Of a stretch of DNA of 64,000 nt, positions 1 to 8,331 are shown in pieces. Source of the stretch: Sinobaca qinghaiensis (lineage in GTDB: Bacteria > Bacillota > Bacilli > Bacillales > Marinococcaceae); contig NZ_RAPK01000006.1 of NCBI RefSeq assembly GCF_003610495.1, positions 304,769 through 368,768 on the forward strand, written 5' to 3'. Both the position numbers and the translations under genes were made by a program. Position 1 is the stretch's first letter. Each line of letters starts with the position of its first letter. The notes beneath the pieces are model-generated. The model was given only the letters and a program-made list of their open reading frames with translations. It searched no databases and was not told the DNA's origin.

Positions 1-44
1 CCACGGACTTGATTATAAGGGAAAGCAGTAAAAGTGTGAAATAG
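1..44 (+). CDS. C-terminal tail of a LacI/GalR-family regulator (partial)
   Basis: From base 3 the frame reads TDLIIRESSKSVK and then a TAG stop at 42-44. The block (P)TxLIxRESS is the usual C-terminal strand of LacI/GalR-family repressors; the regulator at 377 ends in a similar TELIVRESC. Only 13 residues are visible, so the call rests on this short signature. A strong terminator follows, which fits the end of a transcription unit. The rest of the gene lies outside the window. Confidence 0.45.
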   Translation, partial: TDLIIRESSKSVK

Positions 45-94
45 TTACTAGAAATGAATTGAGTAATTAAAAAATTCAATAATTCAATAATAAA

Positions 95-131
95 TTAAAA
101 AACAGCTTAGGGTTATGCCTAAGCTGTTTTT
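95..131 (+). terminator. Strong Rho-independent terminator
   Basis: An 11-bp perfect stem (AACAGCTTAGG at 101-111 with CCTAAGCTGTT at 118-128) has a 6-nt loop and is followed by a T tract. The A-run on the other side makes it potentially bidirectional. It separates the upstream LacI-type gene from the galactoside cluster. Confidence 0.85.
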
Positions 132-305
132 CTTTATGCGACAGTTGAAGTAAACATTTACCTTTTTAATCTATTTTGTTTACTTAGTTTTACTAATAAA
201 CTTAGTGTATTTTATTATGTTAATACGCATAAAATACTATTAAATAAAGGTTTATCTATATTTTTATGTAGTAAATAAAATAAAATAAATTTTCTAAAAT
301 CATGG

Positions 306-334
306 TTGTAAGCGTTTGCTTTATATGATAATCT
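306..334 (+). promoter_or_regulatory. Probable melR promoter with overlapping cre site
   Basis: TTGTAA (306-311) and TAATCT (329-334) are spaced by 17 bp. TGTAAGCGTTTGCT at 307-320 matches the CcpA cre consensus at 12 of 14 positions and overlaps the -35 box. The same construction (TTGTAA as -35 inside a cre, 17-bp spacer, LacI-type operator just downstream) recurs before the symporter gene at 8332, which supports both. The 45-376 stretch is otherwise AT-rich with no gene seen. Confidence 0.5.
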
Positions 335-344
335 AGTAAAAACA

Positions 345-359
345 AGTAAAAAATTTACT
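345..359 (+). promoter_or_regulatory. Candidate MelR operator, AGTAAA-N3-TTTACT
   Basis: An inverted repeat AGTAAA/TTTACT with a 3-bp centre sits about 10 bp after the proposed -10 box and just before the melR ribosome binding site. A perfect 14-bp relative, AGTAAAATTTTACT, lies at 8278-8291 ahead of the symporter gene. A weaker copy with one arm mismatch (AGTAAACATTTACC) is at 149-162. Binding by the adjacent LacI-family protein is inferred from position. Confidence 0.5.
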
Positions 360-376
360 AAAGAGGCGAGGGAGTC

Positions 377-1417
377 ATGACAACGATACGCGATATTGCG
401 AAAAATGCTAAAGTATCCAGTTCTACGGTTTCAAGAGTCTTAAATAAAGACAGCACTCTCTCTGTAAGCGAAGAAACAAAGAGCAAAATTATTATGATTG
501 CCGATGAATTAGGCTATCAAACAATGCGCAAGCGTAAGTATAAAGAGCAAAAAAATAAACATACAGGAAAGGTAGCTATCGTTTCATTTCAGACACAGCT
601 TGAAGAGCAGAATGATCCTTATTTCCTTCCTCTGCGTCAGGGAATTGAAGAAGAGCTCGCGGCAAATGGATTTCATGATATTCAAACGATCAGACTCCCA
701 CAGGTTTTTACGGAAACCTCTGTGGATAATATCGACGGATTCGTAGTAATGGGGAATATTCATATAGACGTGTTGAGAAAGCTCGGTGCCGAAAATAACA
801 ATATCGTTTATGTGAACTACAGTGGCAGCAGTCAAACTCAGGAATTTGATTTTGTACATTTTGATTTTAACAAAGCAACCCGGCAGGCACTCATGCATTT
901 AGCATCGTTGGGACATAATGATATTGGATTTATAGGAGGTGCTGAACATGAATACAGTCTTCTTGGAAGCAGGGAATGTCTGGAGCAGAGAAGAGAAGTG
1001 TATAAGGATTTTATGAAGGAAAAGGGATTAACTGAATATATCCAAATATATTCAGGGTACTTTTCCATGGCAGACGGCTATAGGTTAATGAAAAAAATGA
1101 TCAGCGATGGCCGGATGCCTGAAGCGTTGTTTGCAGCAAGTGATTCAATGGCCATTGGAGCTATACGGGCGTTGAGGGAAATGTCTCTTCGTATCCCAGA
1201 AGATATAGCGGTAGTAAGTTTCAATGATGTAGAAACATCTGCTTATATGACACCGGCCCTTACGACCGTTAAGGTACACAAGAAAGAGATGGGAAAGCGG
1301 AGCGTTCAGCTCCTGCTGGAGCGAGTCAAAGGAAGAAACATTCCATTAACAATCACATATCCAACGGAGTTAATTGTTCGTGAAAGCTGCGGACATCACA
1401 TAAAAAAAGCTAAATAA
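377..1417 (+). CDS. melR: LacI/GalR-family transcriptional regulator of alpha-galactoside use
   Basis: A 346-residue DNA-binding repressor. Residues 3-22 form the typical LacI helix-turn-helix (TIRDIAKNAKVSSSTVSRVL), followed by a periplasmic-binding-protein-like sugar domain (about 65-340) ending in the family tail TELIVRESC. The ATG at 377 follows GAGGCGAGGGAG. It is the first gene of an apparent melREDC-type operon: the solute-binding protein starts 14 bp downstream. In Bacillus subtilis the equivalent MelR controls melibiose/raffinose genes. The AGTAAA/TTTACT sites before this gene and before the symporter at 8332 are the likely operators. The ligand is inferred from the neighbouring galactosidases. 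Confidence 0.85.
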   Translation: MTTIRDIAKNAKVSSSTVSRVLNKDSTLSVSEETKSKIIMIADELGYQTMRKRKYKEQKNKHTGKVAIVSFQTQLEEQNDPYFLPLRQGIEEELAANGFHDIQTIRLPQVFTETSVDNIDGFVVMGNIHIDVLRKLGAENNNIVYVNYSGSSQTQEFDFVHFDFNKATRQALMHLASLGHNDIGFIGGAEHEYSLLGSRECLEQRREVYKDFMKEKGLTEYIQIYSGYFSMADGYRLMKKMISDGRMPEALFAASDSMAIGAIRALREMSLRIPEDIAVVSFNDVETSAYMTPALTTVKVHKKEMGKRSVQLLLERVKGRNIPLTITYPTELIVRESCGHHIKKAK

Positions 1418-1431
1418 TCTGGGAGGGTTTT

Positions 1432-2763
1432 ATGATGAAAAAGTGGATAATGCCAGTACCGTTTGTAACTGCAGCAGTAGTATTAGCTGGATGCGGCGGG
1501 GGATCAAGCAGTGGGGAAAATGGAGAACTTACGCTATTTTCTTCTATTACAAATGAATCAGAAAAGCAGGCGTTTGAGGAGCTTGTCAGCGAATTTGAGG
1601 AGGAGTCTGGAATTGCAGTGGATGTTAACCTGCCGGGTGCTGAATATGAGAGTATGCTCCGGGTGCGAATGGCTTCCAATGATATGCCGGACTTATTTGA
1701 CACCCACGGATGGTCGCAAACACGCTACGGTGACTACACAGAGGATTTGGCAGGTGAAGAATGGGCAGAGCGCCTGGATGAAACCATGGACGGGGTTTTG
1801 AAAGACGAAGATGGAAAATTGTATGCTTTTCCACTCAATCAGGCATTGGATGGTATCAGCTATAACGCTACCCTTTTAGAAGAATACGGAATTGAACCTC
1901 CCAACACGTTTGATGAACTTATGGAAGCAATGCGAACGTTGAAAGAGGAAAGCGGCGGAGAAGTGACTCCGATGTTCATGGCACAATCAGAAGCAGGTGC
2001 TGTTGCCCAGTATTTTGATCAGATGGCCACCCCTTTGCTAACGGTTGATGAAGAAGAAAACTATGAAGAAGAATTAATGAATGGAACATTCGACTGGTCA
2101 AACTATACGTTTCTCCCGGAACAATTAAAAATCATGCAGGAAGAAGAATTAATTAACGAGGATGCAGTGACGGCCCGTGGAGGCCAGGCGGTAGAACTGA
2201 TGGCCCAAAATGAAATTGCCTTTATATTTGCGGGAGGATCTTTCGGAGCAGACGTTACTGAATTGAATCCGGACGTTGAGGTGGGGGCTATCCCAGTGCC
2301 GTCTATCCATGGTGAAGACGGACAGCGCTGGATCGGAGGAGAGCGCCATACTCTTGCGGTATGGAATGAATCCGAAGCCAAAGAAGAAGCGCTCCAGTTC
2401 CTTGATTTCATGGCCGAAGATGAAAATGCAGCACGTATTGCAGAAGCCACCTCGATGCCGTCGCCATTGGATGGAGTCGACGTAAATCACTATTATGAAG
2501 AATCCATGGAACCATATGCAGATGTGGAAGTGGAGCCTTATTTTGACCGCGTTTATCTACCAAGTGGCATGTGGGATGTGATTGGTAATACAGGCGAGGA
2601 GCTGCTTGCAGACTCTATGACACCTGAACAGGTTTCAGATCAGATGGCATCAGAATATCAACGCCTGCGTGAAGAAGTCGGTGTAGAAGAAGGAGAAAGT
2701 CTGGAAGATGCAGAGGAAGAAGAATTGAGTGAAGAAGAAGTCGAAGAACTAGAACAGGAATAA
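1432..2763 (+). CDS. melE: Alpha-galactoside ABC transporter, substrate-binding lipoprotein
   Basis: A 443-residue extracytoplasmic sugar-binding protein (family 1 SBP). The N-terminus is a lipoprotein signal peptide with lipobox LAGC followed by GGGSSSG, so the mature protein is lipid-anchored outside the membrane. It feeds the permeases encoded at 2861 and 3793. No ATPase is encoded nearby, so a shared MsmX-type ATPase elsewhere is likely, as is common for Bacillus sugar importers. The last 25 residues are almost all Glu with a few Asp and Leu, and the whole protein is acidic, which fits a salt- or alkali-adapted host. Start is at ATG 1432 (or 1435) after GGGAGGG. A hairpin downstream probably lets this gene be expressed more than the permeases. 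Confidence 0.85.
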   Translation: MMKKWIMPVPFVTAAVVLAGCGGGSSSGENGELTLFSSITNESEKQAFEELVSEFEEESGIAVDVNLPGAEYESMLRVRMASNDMPDLFDTHGWSQTRYGDYTEDLAGEEWAERLDETMDGVLKDEDGKLYAFPLNQALDGISYNATLLEEYGIEPPNTFDELMEAMRTLKEESGGEVTPMFMAQSEAGAVAQYFDQMATPLLTVDEEENYEEELMNGTFDWSNYTFLPEQLKIMQEEELINEDAVTARGGQAVELMAQNEIAFIFAGGSFGADVTELNPDVEVGAIPVPSIHGEDGQRWIGGERHTLAVWNESEAKEEALQFLDFMAEDENAARIAEATSMPSPLDGVDVNHYYEESMEPYADVEVEPYFDRVYLPSGMWDVIGNTGEELLADSMTPEQVSDQMASEYQRLREEVGVEEGESLEDAEEEELSEEEVEELEQE

Positions 2764-2782
2764 TGACAATCATTAACTAATT

Positions 2783-2811
2783 AGAGCTCATTGATTGAGC
2801 TCTTCCTCTTT
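2783..2811 (+). terminator. Attenuating hairpin between SBP and permease genes
   Basis: AGAGCTCA (2783-2790) pairs with TGAGCTCT (2796-2803) across a 5-nt loop and is followed by a C-interrupted T tract. Such partial terminators often sit behind the binding-protein gene in ABC sugar operons. Strength is uncertain. Confidence 0.5.
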
Positions 2812-2860
2812 TCAGACAGCTTGTCAGTTGTATGATGCACAGAATGGGAGTGAGTAAACA

Positions 2861-3793
2861 ATGAATAAAGTAGAATCGCTTGATAAAAATCTGGCCGCTG
2901 CCAAAACGAAAAAACCGAAAGTGAAGAACAAAAAAGAATCTTCCCTATGGATAATGTATCTGCCGGCTTTAGCATTCATTTTTATTTTTATTGTATTTCC
3001 ATTTATCAGCGGACTTCGTATTTCATTTACAGACTGGGATGGTTTTTCCCAGACGATGAACTTTGTAGGGCTCGACCAATACACAAGAATGTTTAGTGAT
3101 CCCACGACTTGGCTTGTGGCAGGTAACACCTTGCTGTACGGGGTAGGGAGTACTTTTTTTCAAATGACGATTGGTTTATTATACGCAATGCTGCTGGTGC
3201 AGAGTATAAAAATGAAGGCTATTACGCGGACGATCGTATATCTGCCGGTAATTATCAGTCCTCTCATTATGGGGTACATCTGGTATTTTATGTTTGCCTA
3301 CCAGGGCGGGGCCATTAATGACCTTGTTATGGCACTTGGTTTTGAACGAATGAACTTATTAAACAATCCTAGCCTGAATCCATGGATCATTGTATTCATT
3401 AATACGTATCAGTTTGTTGGTATTTCTATGATTATTTTCTTGGCAGGGCTGCAGAGTATATCTAAAGAATATTATGAAGCTGCACGTATGGACGGCGCTT
3501 CGAAACTGGCACAGTTTAAAAACATTACTATTCCTCTCTTAATGCCTTCTATAACTATTAATGTGGTTCTTAATATTATCGGCGGTCTGAAATTGTTTGA
3601 TGTGATTATAGCATTGACAGGAGGCGGGCCGGGAAATGCTTCCCAGTCTATGTCGACCTTTATGTATACCCTCTATTTCGATAGGCAGGATGCCGGTTAT
3701 GCAGCCACCCAGGGGGTTCTGATGGTCGCATTAATTCTTGTTATTACGGTCACTGCGGTTATTTACTTAAGACGTAAGGAGGTAGAAGCGTAA
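2861..3793 (+). CDS. melD: Sugar ABC transporter permease (MalF/AraP type)
   Basis: A 310-residue inner-membrane permease with about six transmembrane segments after a basic cytoplasmic leader of about 30 residues. The binding-protein-dependent permease signature is visible near residues 205-225 ([20 protein letters not shown]), which contacts the ATPase. Its stop overlaps the start of the second permease by one base (TAATG), so the two are translationally coupled. With the lipoprotein at 1432 and permease at 3793 it forms the importer for alpha-galactosides such as melibiose or raffinose; the substrate is inferred from the hydrolases that follow. Confidence 0.85.
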   Translation: MNKVESLDKNLAAAKTKKPKVKNKKESSLWIMYLPALAFIFIFIVFPFISGLRISFTDWDGFSQTMNFVGLDQYTRMFSDPTTWLVAGNTLLYGVGSTFFQMTIGLLYAMLLVQSIKMKAITRTIVYLPVIISPLIMGYIWYFMFAYQGGAINDLVMALGFERMNLLNNPSLNPWIIVFINTYQFVGISMIIFLAGLQSISKEYYEAARMDGASKLAQFKNITIPLLMPSITINVVLNIIGGLKLFDVIIALTGGGPGNASQSMSTFMYTLYFDRQDAGYAATQGVLMVALILVITVTAVIYLRRKEVEA

Positions 3794-4620
3794 TGAAAAC
3801 CATCAGCAGAAAACAAAGAATTGTGCTTAATACCCTGGCAGCTTTAATCTCGATTCTTCATATTATTCCACTTTATATTCTAATTACTACGGCATTTAAA
3901 GCACCCGGAGATTTCAGCTCTATGTGGGCCCTGCCGGAACAAATAAGCTTTGAGAACTTTGTAACGGCCTGGGAAAGAGCAGATTTGGGTCTTGCTTTGT
4001 TTAACTCAGCTACTATTACATTTTTTGCTGCTGTTCTGCTTATTGTCTGCGGATCACTGGCGGCTTATCCTCTGGCACGCAGGCAGACAAAGTTGAATAA
4101 GTTTGTTTACATTTTCTTTATAGCGATTATGATTGTACCGCCGCTTACCGTTCTCGTACCGCTCTACCAAATGGTAGTTGACTGGGGGCTTATGAATACT
4201 AGATCGGTAGCGGTATTTAATAACGTTGCGGCATTCTTATCAATGACTATCTTTCTATATGCCGGATTTATTCGTGCCACCATTCCTAAAGAATTAGAGG
4301 AAGCAGCAAAAATTGATGGAGCGGGTACCTTAACCATCTTCTTTAAAATAGTTTTTCCATTGCTTAAGCCTATCACAGCAACGGTTTTAATCATTTCCTG
4401 TGTATACATTTGGAACGATTTTCAATTTGCAATCTTCTTTTTGCAGGACTCAAGCGTACAGACATTGACTGTAGCATTAAATAGCTTTTTTGGAGAAAAC
4501 ACATCCAATTTGAGTCTGGTTGCAGCCGCTTCGTTAATTGCACTGCTGCCTATGACCATTTTATTTCTAGTGCTGCAGCGTTTCTTCATTGAGGGACTGT
4601 CGCAGGGTTCTATTAAATAA
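3793..4620 (+). CDS. melC: Sugar ABC transporter permease (MalG/AraQ type)
   Basis: A 275-residue inner-membrane permease, the partner of the protein encoded at 2861. The EAA loop (ELEEAAKIDGAGTLTIFFKI, about residues 168-187) is intact, and the C-terminus (LSQGSIK) is the usual MalG-type ending. The start codon overlaps the preceding stop. It precedes the GH36 alpha-galactosidase gene by 25 bp, consistent with one transcript. Confidence 0.85.
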   Translation: MKTISRKQRIVLNTLAALISILHIIPLYILITTAFKAPGDFSSMWALPEQISFENFVTAWERADLGLALFNSATITFFAAVLLIVCGSLAAYPLARRQTKLNKFVYIFFIAIMIVPPLTVLVPLYQMVVDWGLMNTRSVAVFNNVAAFLSMTIFLYAGFIRATIPKELEEAAKIDGAGTLTIFFKIVFPLLKPITATVLIISCVYIWNDFQFAIFFLQDSSVQTLTVALNSFFGENTSNLSLVAAASLIALLPMTILFLVLQRFFIEGLSQGSIK

Positions 4621-4645
4621 TATTGTTTATTTTGGGGGATTACTT

Positions 4646-6853
4646 ATGCCAATTCATTATACTTCGTCGACACAAACGTTTCATTTACAGTCCAAGCAGG
4701 TCAGCTATATATTTAGAGTTCTTCAAAATGGACAGCTGGGCCATCTGTATTATGGAAAAAAACTGACCCACCGCGAAGATTATTCTCATTTACATCGGAT
4801 AGAAGCAAGGTCCAACACCGCTGCTGTTTATGAAGGCAATCTCGACTTTTCCCTGGAGACGATCAGACAAGAGTTTCCTTCTTATGGCACTACAGATTTC
4901 AGAGAACCGGCTTTCCAGGTCGAACAGCCGGATGGCAGCCGGATTACCCAGTTTGAATTTATGGATTATGCCATTTCCGCCGGAAAGCCAAAATTGGAGG
5001 GACTTCCGGCTGTTTATACAGAAAAGGACAAAGAGGCCTCTACATTGATTATTCGACTACATGACGACAGGCTGAATATGGATATACATCTGTCTTATAC
5101 CATATTTGAAAAAACAGGTGTTATTACCCGAAGTAGTTCTTTTACCAACCGTGGAAGCGATACGGTGAAACTTTCCAAAGGAATGAGCCTGAGTGTGGAC
5201 ATGCCGGATTACGATTACGAAATGGTTCATTTATCAGGAGCGTGGGCCCGGGAGCGGCACGTAAAAACGAGACAGCTTGAAGAGGGAATTCAGCAGATTG
5301 GCAGTACAAGAGGGATAAGCAGCGCCCAGCACAATCCATTTTTTGCCCTGAAGCGCCCTCATACTACCGAGCATACGGGAGAAGTATTTGGCTTTAGTCT
5401 GGTATACAGCGGGAATTTTAAAGCTCAGGTAGAAGTCGATCACTTTGGAACAAGTCGTGCGATGATTGGACTGAATGATTTTGATTTTTCCTGGCAGCTG
5501 CAGGAGGGAGAGACCTTTCAGACACCGGAAGCAGTAATGGTTTATTCCAGTTCAGGTATGAACGGGTTGAGCCATGCGTTTCATGACTTATTTTCGAAAC
5601 GTTTAGTACGTGGGAAATGGCGTGATAAAGAGCGGCCGGTGCTTATTAATAATTGGGAAGGTACTTACTTTAACTTTACAGAGGATAAAATTGTAGAAAT
5701 GGCAGAACAGGCCAAAGAGTGTGGCATTGAGCTGTTTGTGCTCGATGATGGCTGGTTTGGAAAGCGGGATGATGATACTACATCATTAGGAGACTGGTCC
5801 GCGGATGAGCGGAAGCTTCCTAATGGGGTGAAAGGCCTGGCTGATAAAGTGAAGGCTGCAGGAATGGACTTTGGTCTTTGGTTTGAGCCGGAAATGATTT
5901 CCAAGGAAAGTGAATTGTATAAAGCGCATCCTGATTGGCTGCTGCAGGCTGAAGGCCGACGTTCGTCTCATGGAAGAAATCAATTTGTTCTCGACTTTTC
6001 CAGAAAAGAAGTAGTCGATCATATGTACAATCAGATAGCTGATGTGCTGAAAGGTGCTCCGATAAGCTATATAAAATGGGATATGAACCGACCGCTGACA
6101 GAAATAATGTCTTCAGGGTATCCGGCAGAAAGACAGCAGGAAATTGCCCACCGATATGTGCTGGGTGTATATGATCTTTATGAGCGTCTCACATCAGATT
6201 TTCCGGATGTATTATTTGAATCCTGTGCCAGTGGGGGCTGTCGTTTCGATCCCGGCATGCTTTACTATGCTCCACAGACATGGACAAGTGATAATACAGA
6301 TGCAATAGAACGTTTGAAAATACAATATGGTACTTCCTTTTTATATCCTATTAAAACAATGGGAGCGCACGTCTCTGATGTGCCGAACCATCAAGTACAC
6401 AGGATAACCAGCCTTGAGACAAGAGCCCGCGTTTCCTTTTTCGGAAATTTTGGCTACGAGCTTGATATTACGAAAGAAAAAGATTTAAGTGTGTTGAAAG
6501 ATCAAGTGAGCTTTTACAAGAAACATCGGACAGTTCTGCAGGAAGGCCGCTTTTATCGATTGGAAAGTCCTTTCGAAGGAGATGGTAATGTAACCAGCTG
6601 GATGGTTGTAGATGAGCATCAGCAGCAGGCAGTAGCTGCCAGATACCAGGTGCTGGAGAAGCCGAATTCCGGATTGCCGCGTTTTTACTTCAAAGGTCTT
6701 TTGGAAGATGTGCTTTATCAAGTAGAGGGCAGCGATGAATCGTTTTATGGATCGGAGCTTATGCACGCGGGGCTTCCGCTGCAGCATAAATATACATGGA
6801 AGAAACAAGGAGACTATCAAACCACATTACTTGTGCTGAATGCCATCAAGTGA
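4646..6853 (+). CDS. agaA: GH36 alpha-galactosidase (cytoplasmic)
   Basis: A 735-residue retaining alpha-galactosidase that removes terminal alpha-1,6-galactose from melibiose, raffinose or larger galactosides. Family motifs are all present: DDGWFG, the nucleophile Asp479 in KWDMNR, CASGGCRFD, and the acid/base Asp549 in TSDNTDA. Length agrees with bacillar AgaA/AgaB enzymes. The ATG at 4646 was chosen because it follows GGGGGA at good spacing; an in-frame upstream ATG at 4589 lies inside the permease gene. No signal peptide is seen, so hydrolysis is internal, after ABC import. It is followed closely by a mechanistically different alpha-galactosidase at 6876. Confidence 0.93.
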   Translation: MPIHYTSSTQTFHLQSKQVSYIFRVLQNGQLGHLYYGKKLTHREDYSHLHRIEARSNTAAVYEGNLDFSLETIRQEFPSYGTTDFREPAFQVEQPDGSRITQFEFMDYAISAGKPKLEGLPAVYTEKDKEASTLIIRLHDDRLNMDIHLSYTIFEKTGVITRSSSFTNRGSDTVKLSKGMSLSVDMPDYDYEMVHLSGAWARERHVKTRQLEEGIQQIGSTRGISSAQHNPFFALKRPHTTEHTGEVFGFSLVYSGNFKAQVEVDHFGTSRAMIGLNDFDFSWQLQEGETFQTPEAVMVYSSSGMNGLSHAFHDLFSKRLVRGKWRDKERPVLINNWEGTYFNFTEDKIVEMAEQAKECGIELFVLDDGWFGKRDDDTTSLGDWSADERKLPNGVKGLADKVKAAGMDFGLWFEPEMISKESELYKAHPDWLLQAEGRRSSHGRNQFVLDFSRKEVVDHMYNQIADVLKGAPISYIKWDMNRPLTEIMSSGYPAERQQEIAHRYVLGVYDLYERLTSDFPDVLFESCASGGCRFDPGMLYYAPQTWTSDNTDAIERLKIQYGTSFLYPIKTMGAHVSDVPNHQVHRITSLETRARVSFFGNFGYELDITKEKDLSVLKDQVSFYKKHRTVLQEGRFYRLESPFEGDGNVTSWMVVDEHQQQAVAARYQVLEKPNSGLPRFYFKGLLEDVLYQVEGSDESFYGSELMHAGLPLQHKYTWKKQGDYQTTLLVLNAIK

Positions 6854-6875
6854 TGAAGAAGGAGACGTGAATATA

Positions 6876-8177
6876 ATGGCTAAATTAACTTTTGTGGGAG
6901 CAGGAAGCACCGTTTTTGTAAAGAATATACTGGGGGATTGTATGCTCACCCCTGCATTGAAAGGGATGGAATTTGCATTATATGATATTGATGAAAGAAG
7001 ACTGGACGAATCCTATCAGCTTCTGCAGCATTTAAAAAAGCAGCTGGGAGCCGATGTCCATATTCATAAATATACAAATCGGAAAGAAGCTTTAAAAGGA
7101 TCTTCTTATGTTATTAATGCCATCCAGGTCGGTGGTTATAAGCCATCTACGGTTATTGATTTTGAAGTTCCTAAAAAATACGGACTTCAGCAGACAATCG
7201 GAGACACCATAGGAATAGGCGGCTTATTTCGGACTCTCCGTACAGCTCCGGCGATGCTTGATATTGCAGCGGATATAGAAGAAGTCTGCCCGGACGCCTG
7301 GCTGTTGAATTACACAAATCCGATGGCGGCACTAACGGGAATTATTGCAAAGGAAACAAATGTACAAGCGGTAGGCTTGTGTCACAGCGTTCAGGTGTGT
7401 GTACCGGAATTGTTTGATCATCTGGATATATCCCAAAAAGATGTAAAAGCCACTATTGCCGGAATTAACCACATGGCCTGGCTTCTTGAGGTCTCAAGAA
7501 ACGGAGAAGATCTTTATCCTGAAATAAAAAAGCGTGCGGCAGAAAAACAAAAAGGAAAACATGAGGACATGGTGCGTTTTGAGTTGATGGATAAATTCGG
7601 TTATTATGTTACGGAATCCTCAGAACATAATGCAGAGTATCATCCTTATTTCATTAAATCAGCTTACCCGGAATTAATTGAGAGGTTCAATATTCCTTTG
7701 GATGAGTATCCGAGACGCTGTGAAACACAAATTTCAGAATGGGAAGCGAGGAGGGACAGTATCATTCATGATGAGTCGATGACTCATGAACGTTCACGAG
7801 AATATGCTTCTCATATTATCGAAGCAATGGAAACCGATAGCCCTGTACGTATTGCTGGAAATGTATTAAATACAGAGGGGCTGATTAGTAATCTTCCTTC
7901 TGATTCAGTAGTGGAAGTTCCCTGCCTCGTAGATCGTAATGGAGTAACTCCTACTCATGCCGGGAGGCTGCCGGAACAGCTAGCTGCATTAAATCGAACA
8001 AATATTAACACCCAGCTGTTAACGATGGAAGCCAATAAGACTAGAAAAAAAGAGTATGTCTACCAGGCAGCTATGCTTGATCCCCATACTTCAGCAGAAT
8101 TATCATTAGATGATATTGTTTCACTTTGTGACGATTTATTCGAGGCGCACGGTGCGTGGCTTCCACAGTATAAATAA
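6876..8177 (+). CDS. melA: GH4 NAD+/metal-dependent alpha-galactosidase
   Basis: A 433-residue family-4 glycosidase, which works by NAD+-mediated oxidation at C3 and elimination with a divalent metal. The dinucleotide loop is GAGSTVFV near the N-terminus. The diagnostic tetrad is CHSV at Cys169, the version associated with alpha-galactosidases; phospho-alpha-glucosidases have CDMP and phospho-beta-glucosidases CN-x-P. GINHMAW supplies further active-site residues. The ATG at 6876 has GAAGGAGA upstream; an earlier ATG at 6840 overlaps the GH36 gene and is less likely. It probably ends the first operon, since a terminator follows. Confidence 0.9.
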   Translation: MAKLTFVGAGSTVFVKNILGDCMLTPALKGMEFALYDIDERRLDESYQLLQHLKKQLGADVHIHKYTNRKEALKGSSYVINAIQVGGYKPSTVIDFEVPKKYGLQQTIGDTIGIGGLFRTLRTAPAMLDIAADIEEVCPDAWLLNYTNPMAALTGIIAKETNVQAVGLCHSVQVCVPELFDHLDISQKDVKATIAGINHMAWLLEVSRNGEDLYPEIKKRAAEKQKGKHEDMVRFELMDKFGYYVTESSEHNAEYHPYFIKSAYPELIERFNIPLDEYPRRCETQISEWEARRDSIIHDESMTHERSREYASHIIEAMETDSPVRIAGNVLNTEGLISNLPSDSVVEVPCLVDRNGVTPTHAGRLPEQLAALNRTNINTQLLTMEANKTRKKEYVYQAAMLDPHTSAELSLDDIVSLCDDLFEAHGAWLPQYK

Positions 8178-8191
8178 ACTAGTTTAGAAGT

Positions 8192-8221
8192 ACCTGGACG
8201 TAACAAGTCCAGGTTTTTTTA
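8192..8221 (+). terminator. Rho-independent terminator after melA
   Basis: ACCTGGAC (8192-8199) pairs with GTCCAGGT (8207-8214) across a 7-nt loop, followed by seven T. It separates the ABC/alpha-galactosidase unit from the symporter unit. Confidence 0.85.
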
Positions 8222-8240
8222 TTGAGTTTTTGAAAAAATA

Positions 8241-8269
8241 TTGTAAACGGTTACTTGGTGTGGTATCTT
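8241..8269 (+). promoter_or_regulatory. Promoter of symporter/GH42 unit with cre site
   Basis: TTGTAA (8241-8246), a 17-bp spacer and TATCTT (8264-8269) form a plausible sigma-A promoter. TGTAAACGGTTACT at 8242-8255 matches the cre consensus at 13 of 14 positions, so CcpA repression in the presence of glucose is expected. Confidence 0.55.
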
Positions 8270-8277
8270 AATTATTA

Positions 8278-8291
8278 AGTAAAATTTTACT
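8278..8291 (+). promoter_or_regulatory. Candidate MelR operator, perfect 14-bp palindrome
   Basis: AGTAAAATTTTACT is a perfect palindrome placed 9 bp after the proposed -10 box. It matches the AGTAAA/TTTACT repeat before melR, apart from centre length. This suggests the symporter and beta-galactosidase belong to the same regulon as the mel genes. Confidence 0.55.
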
Positions 8292-8331
8292 AAAATATTT
8301 ATGCGGTAAATATCAGAAAGAAGGAATAGAG

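Noticed and set aside
1..44. Alternative frame ending HGLDYKGKQ then TAA at 29-31
   Set aside because: The +2 frame tail has no recognisable family signature, whereas the neighbouring frame gives the LacI-type TDLIIRESS ending.
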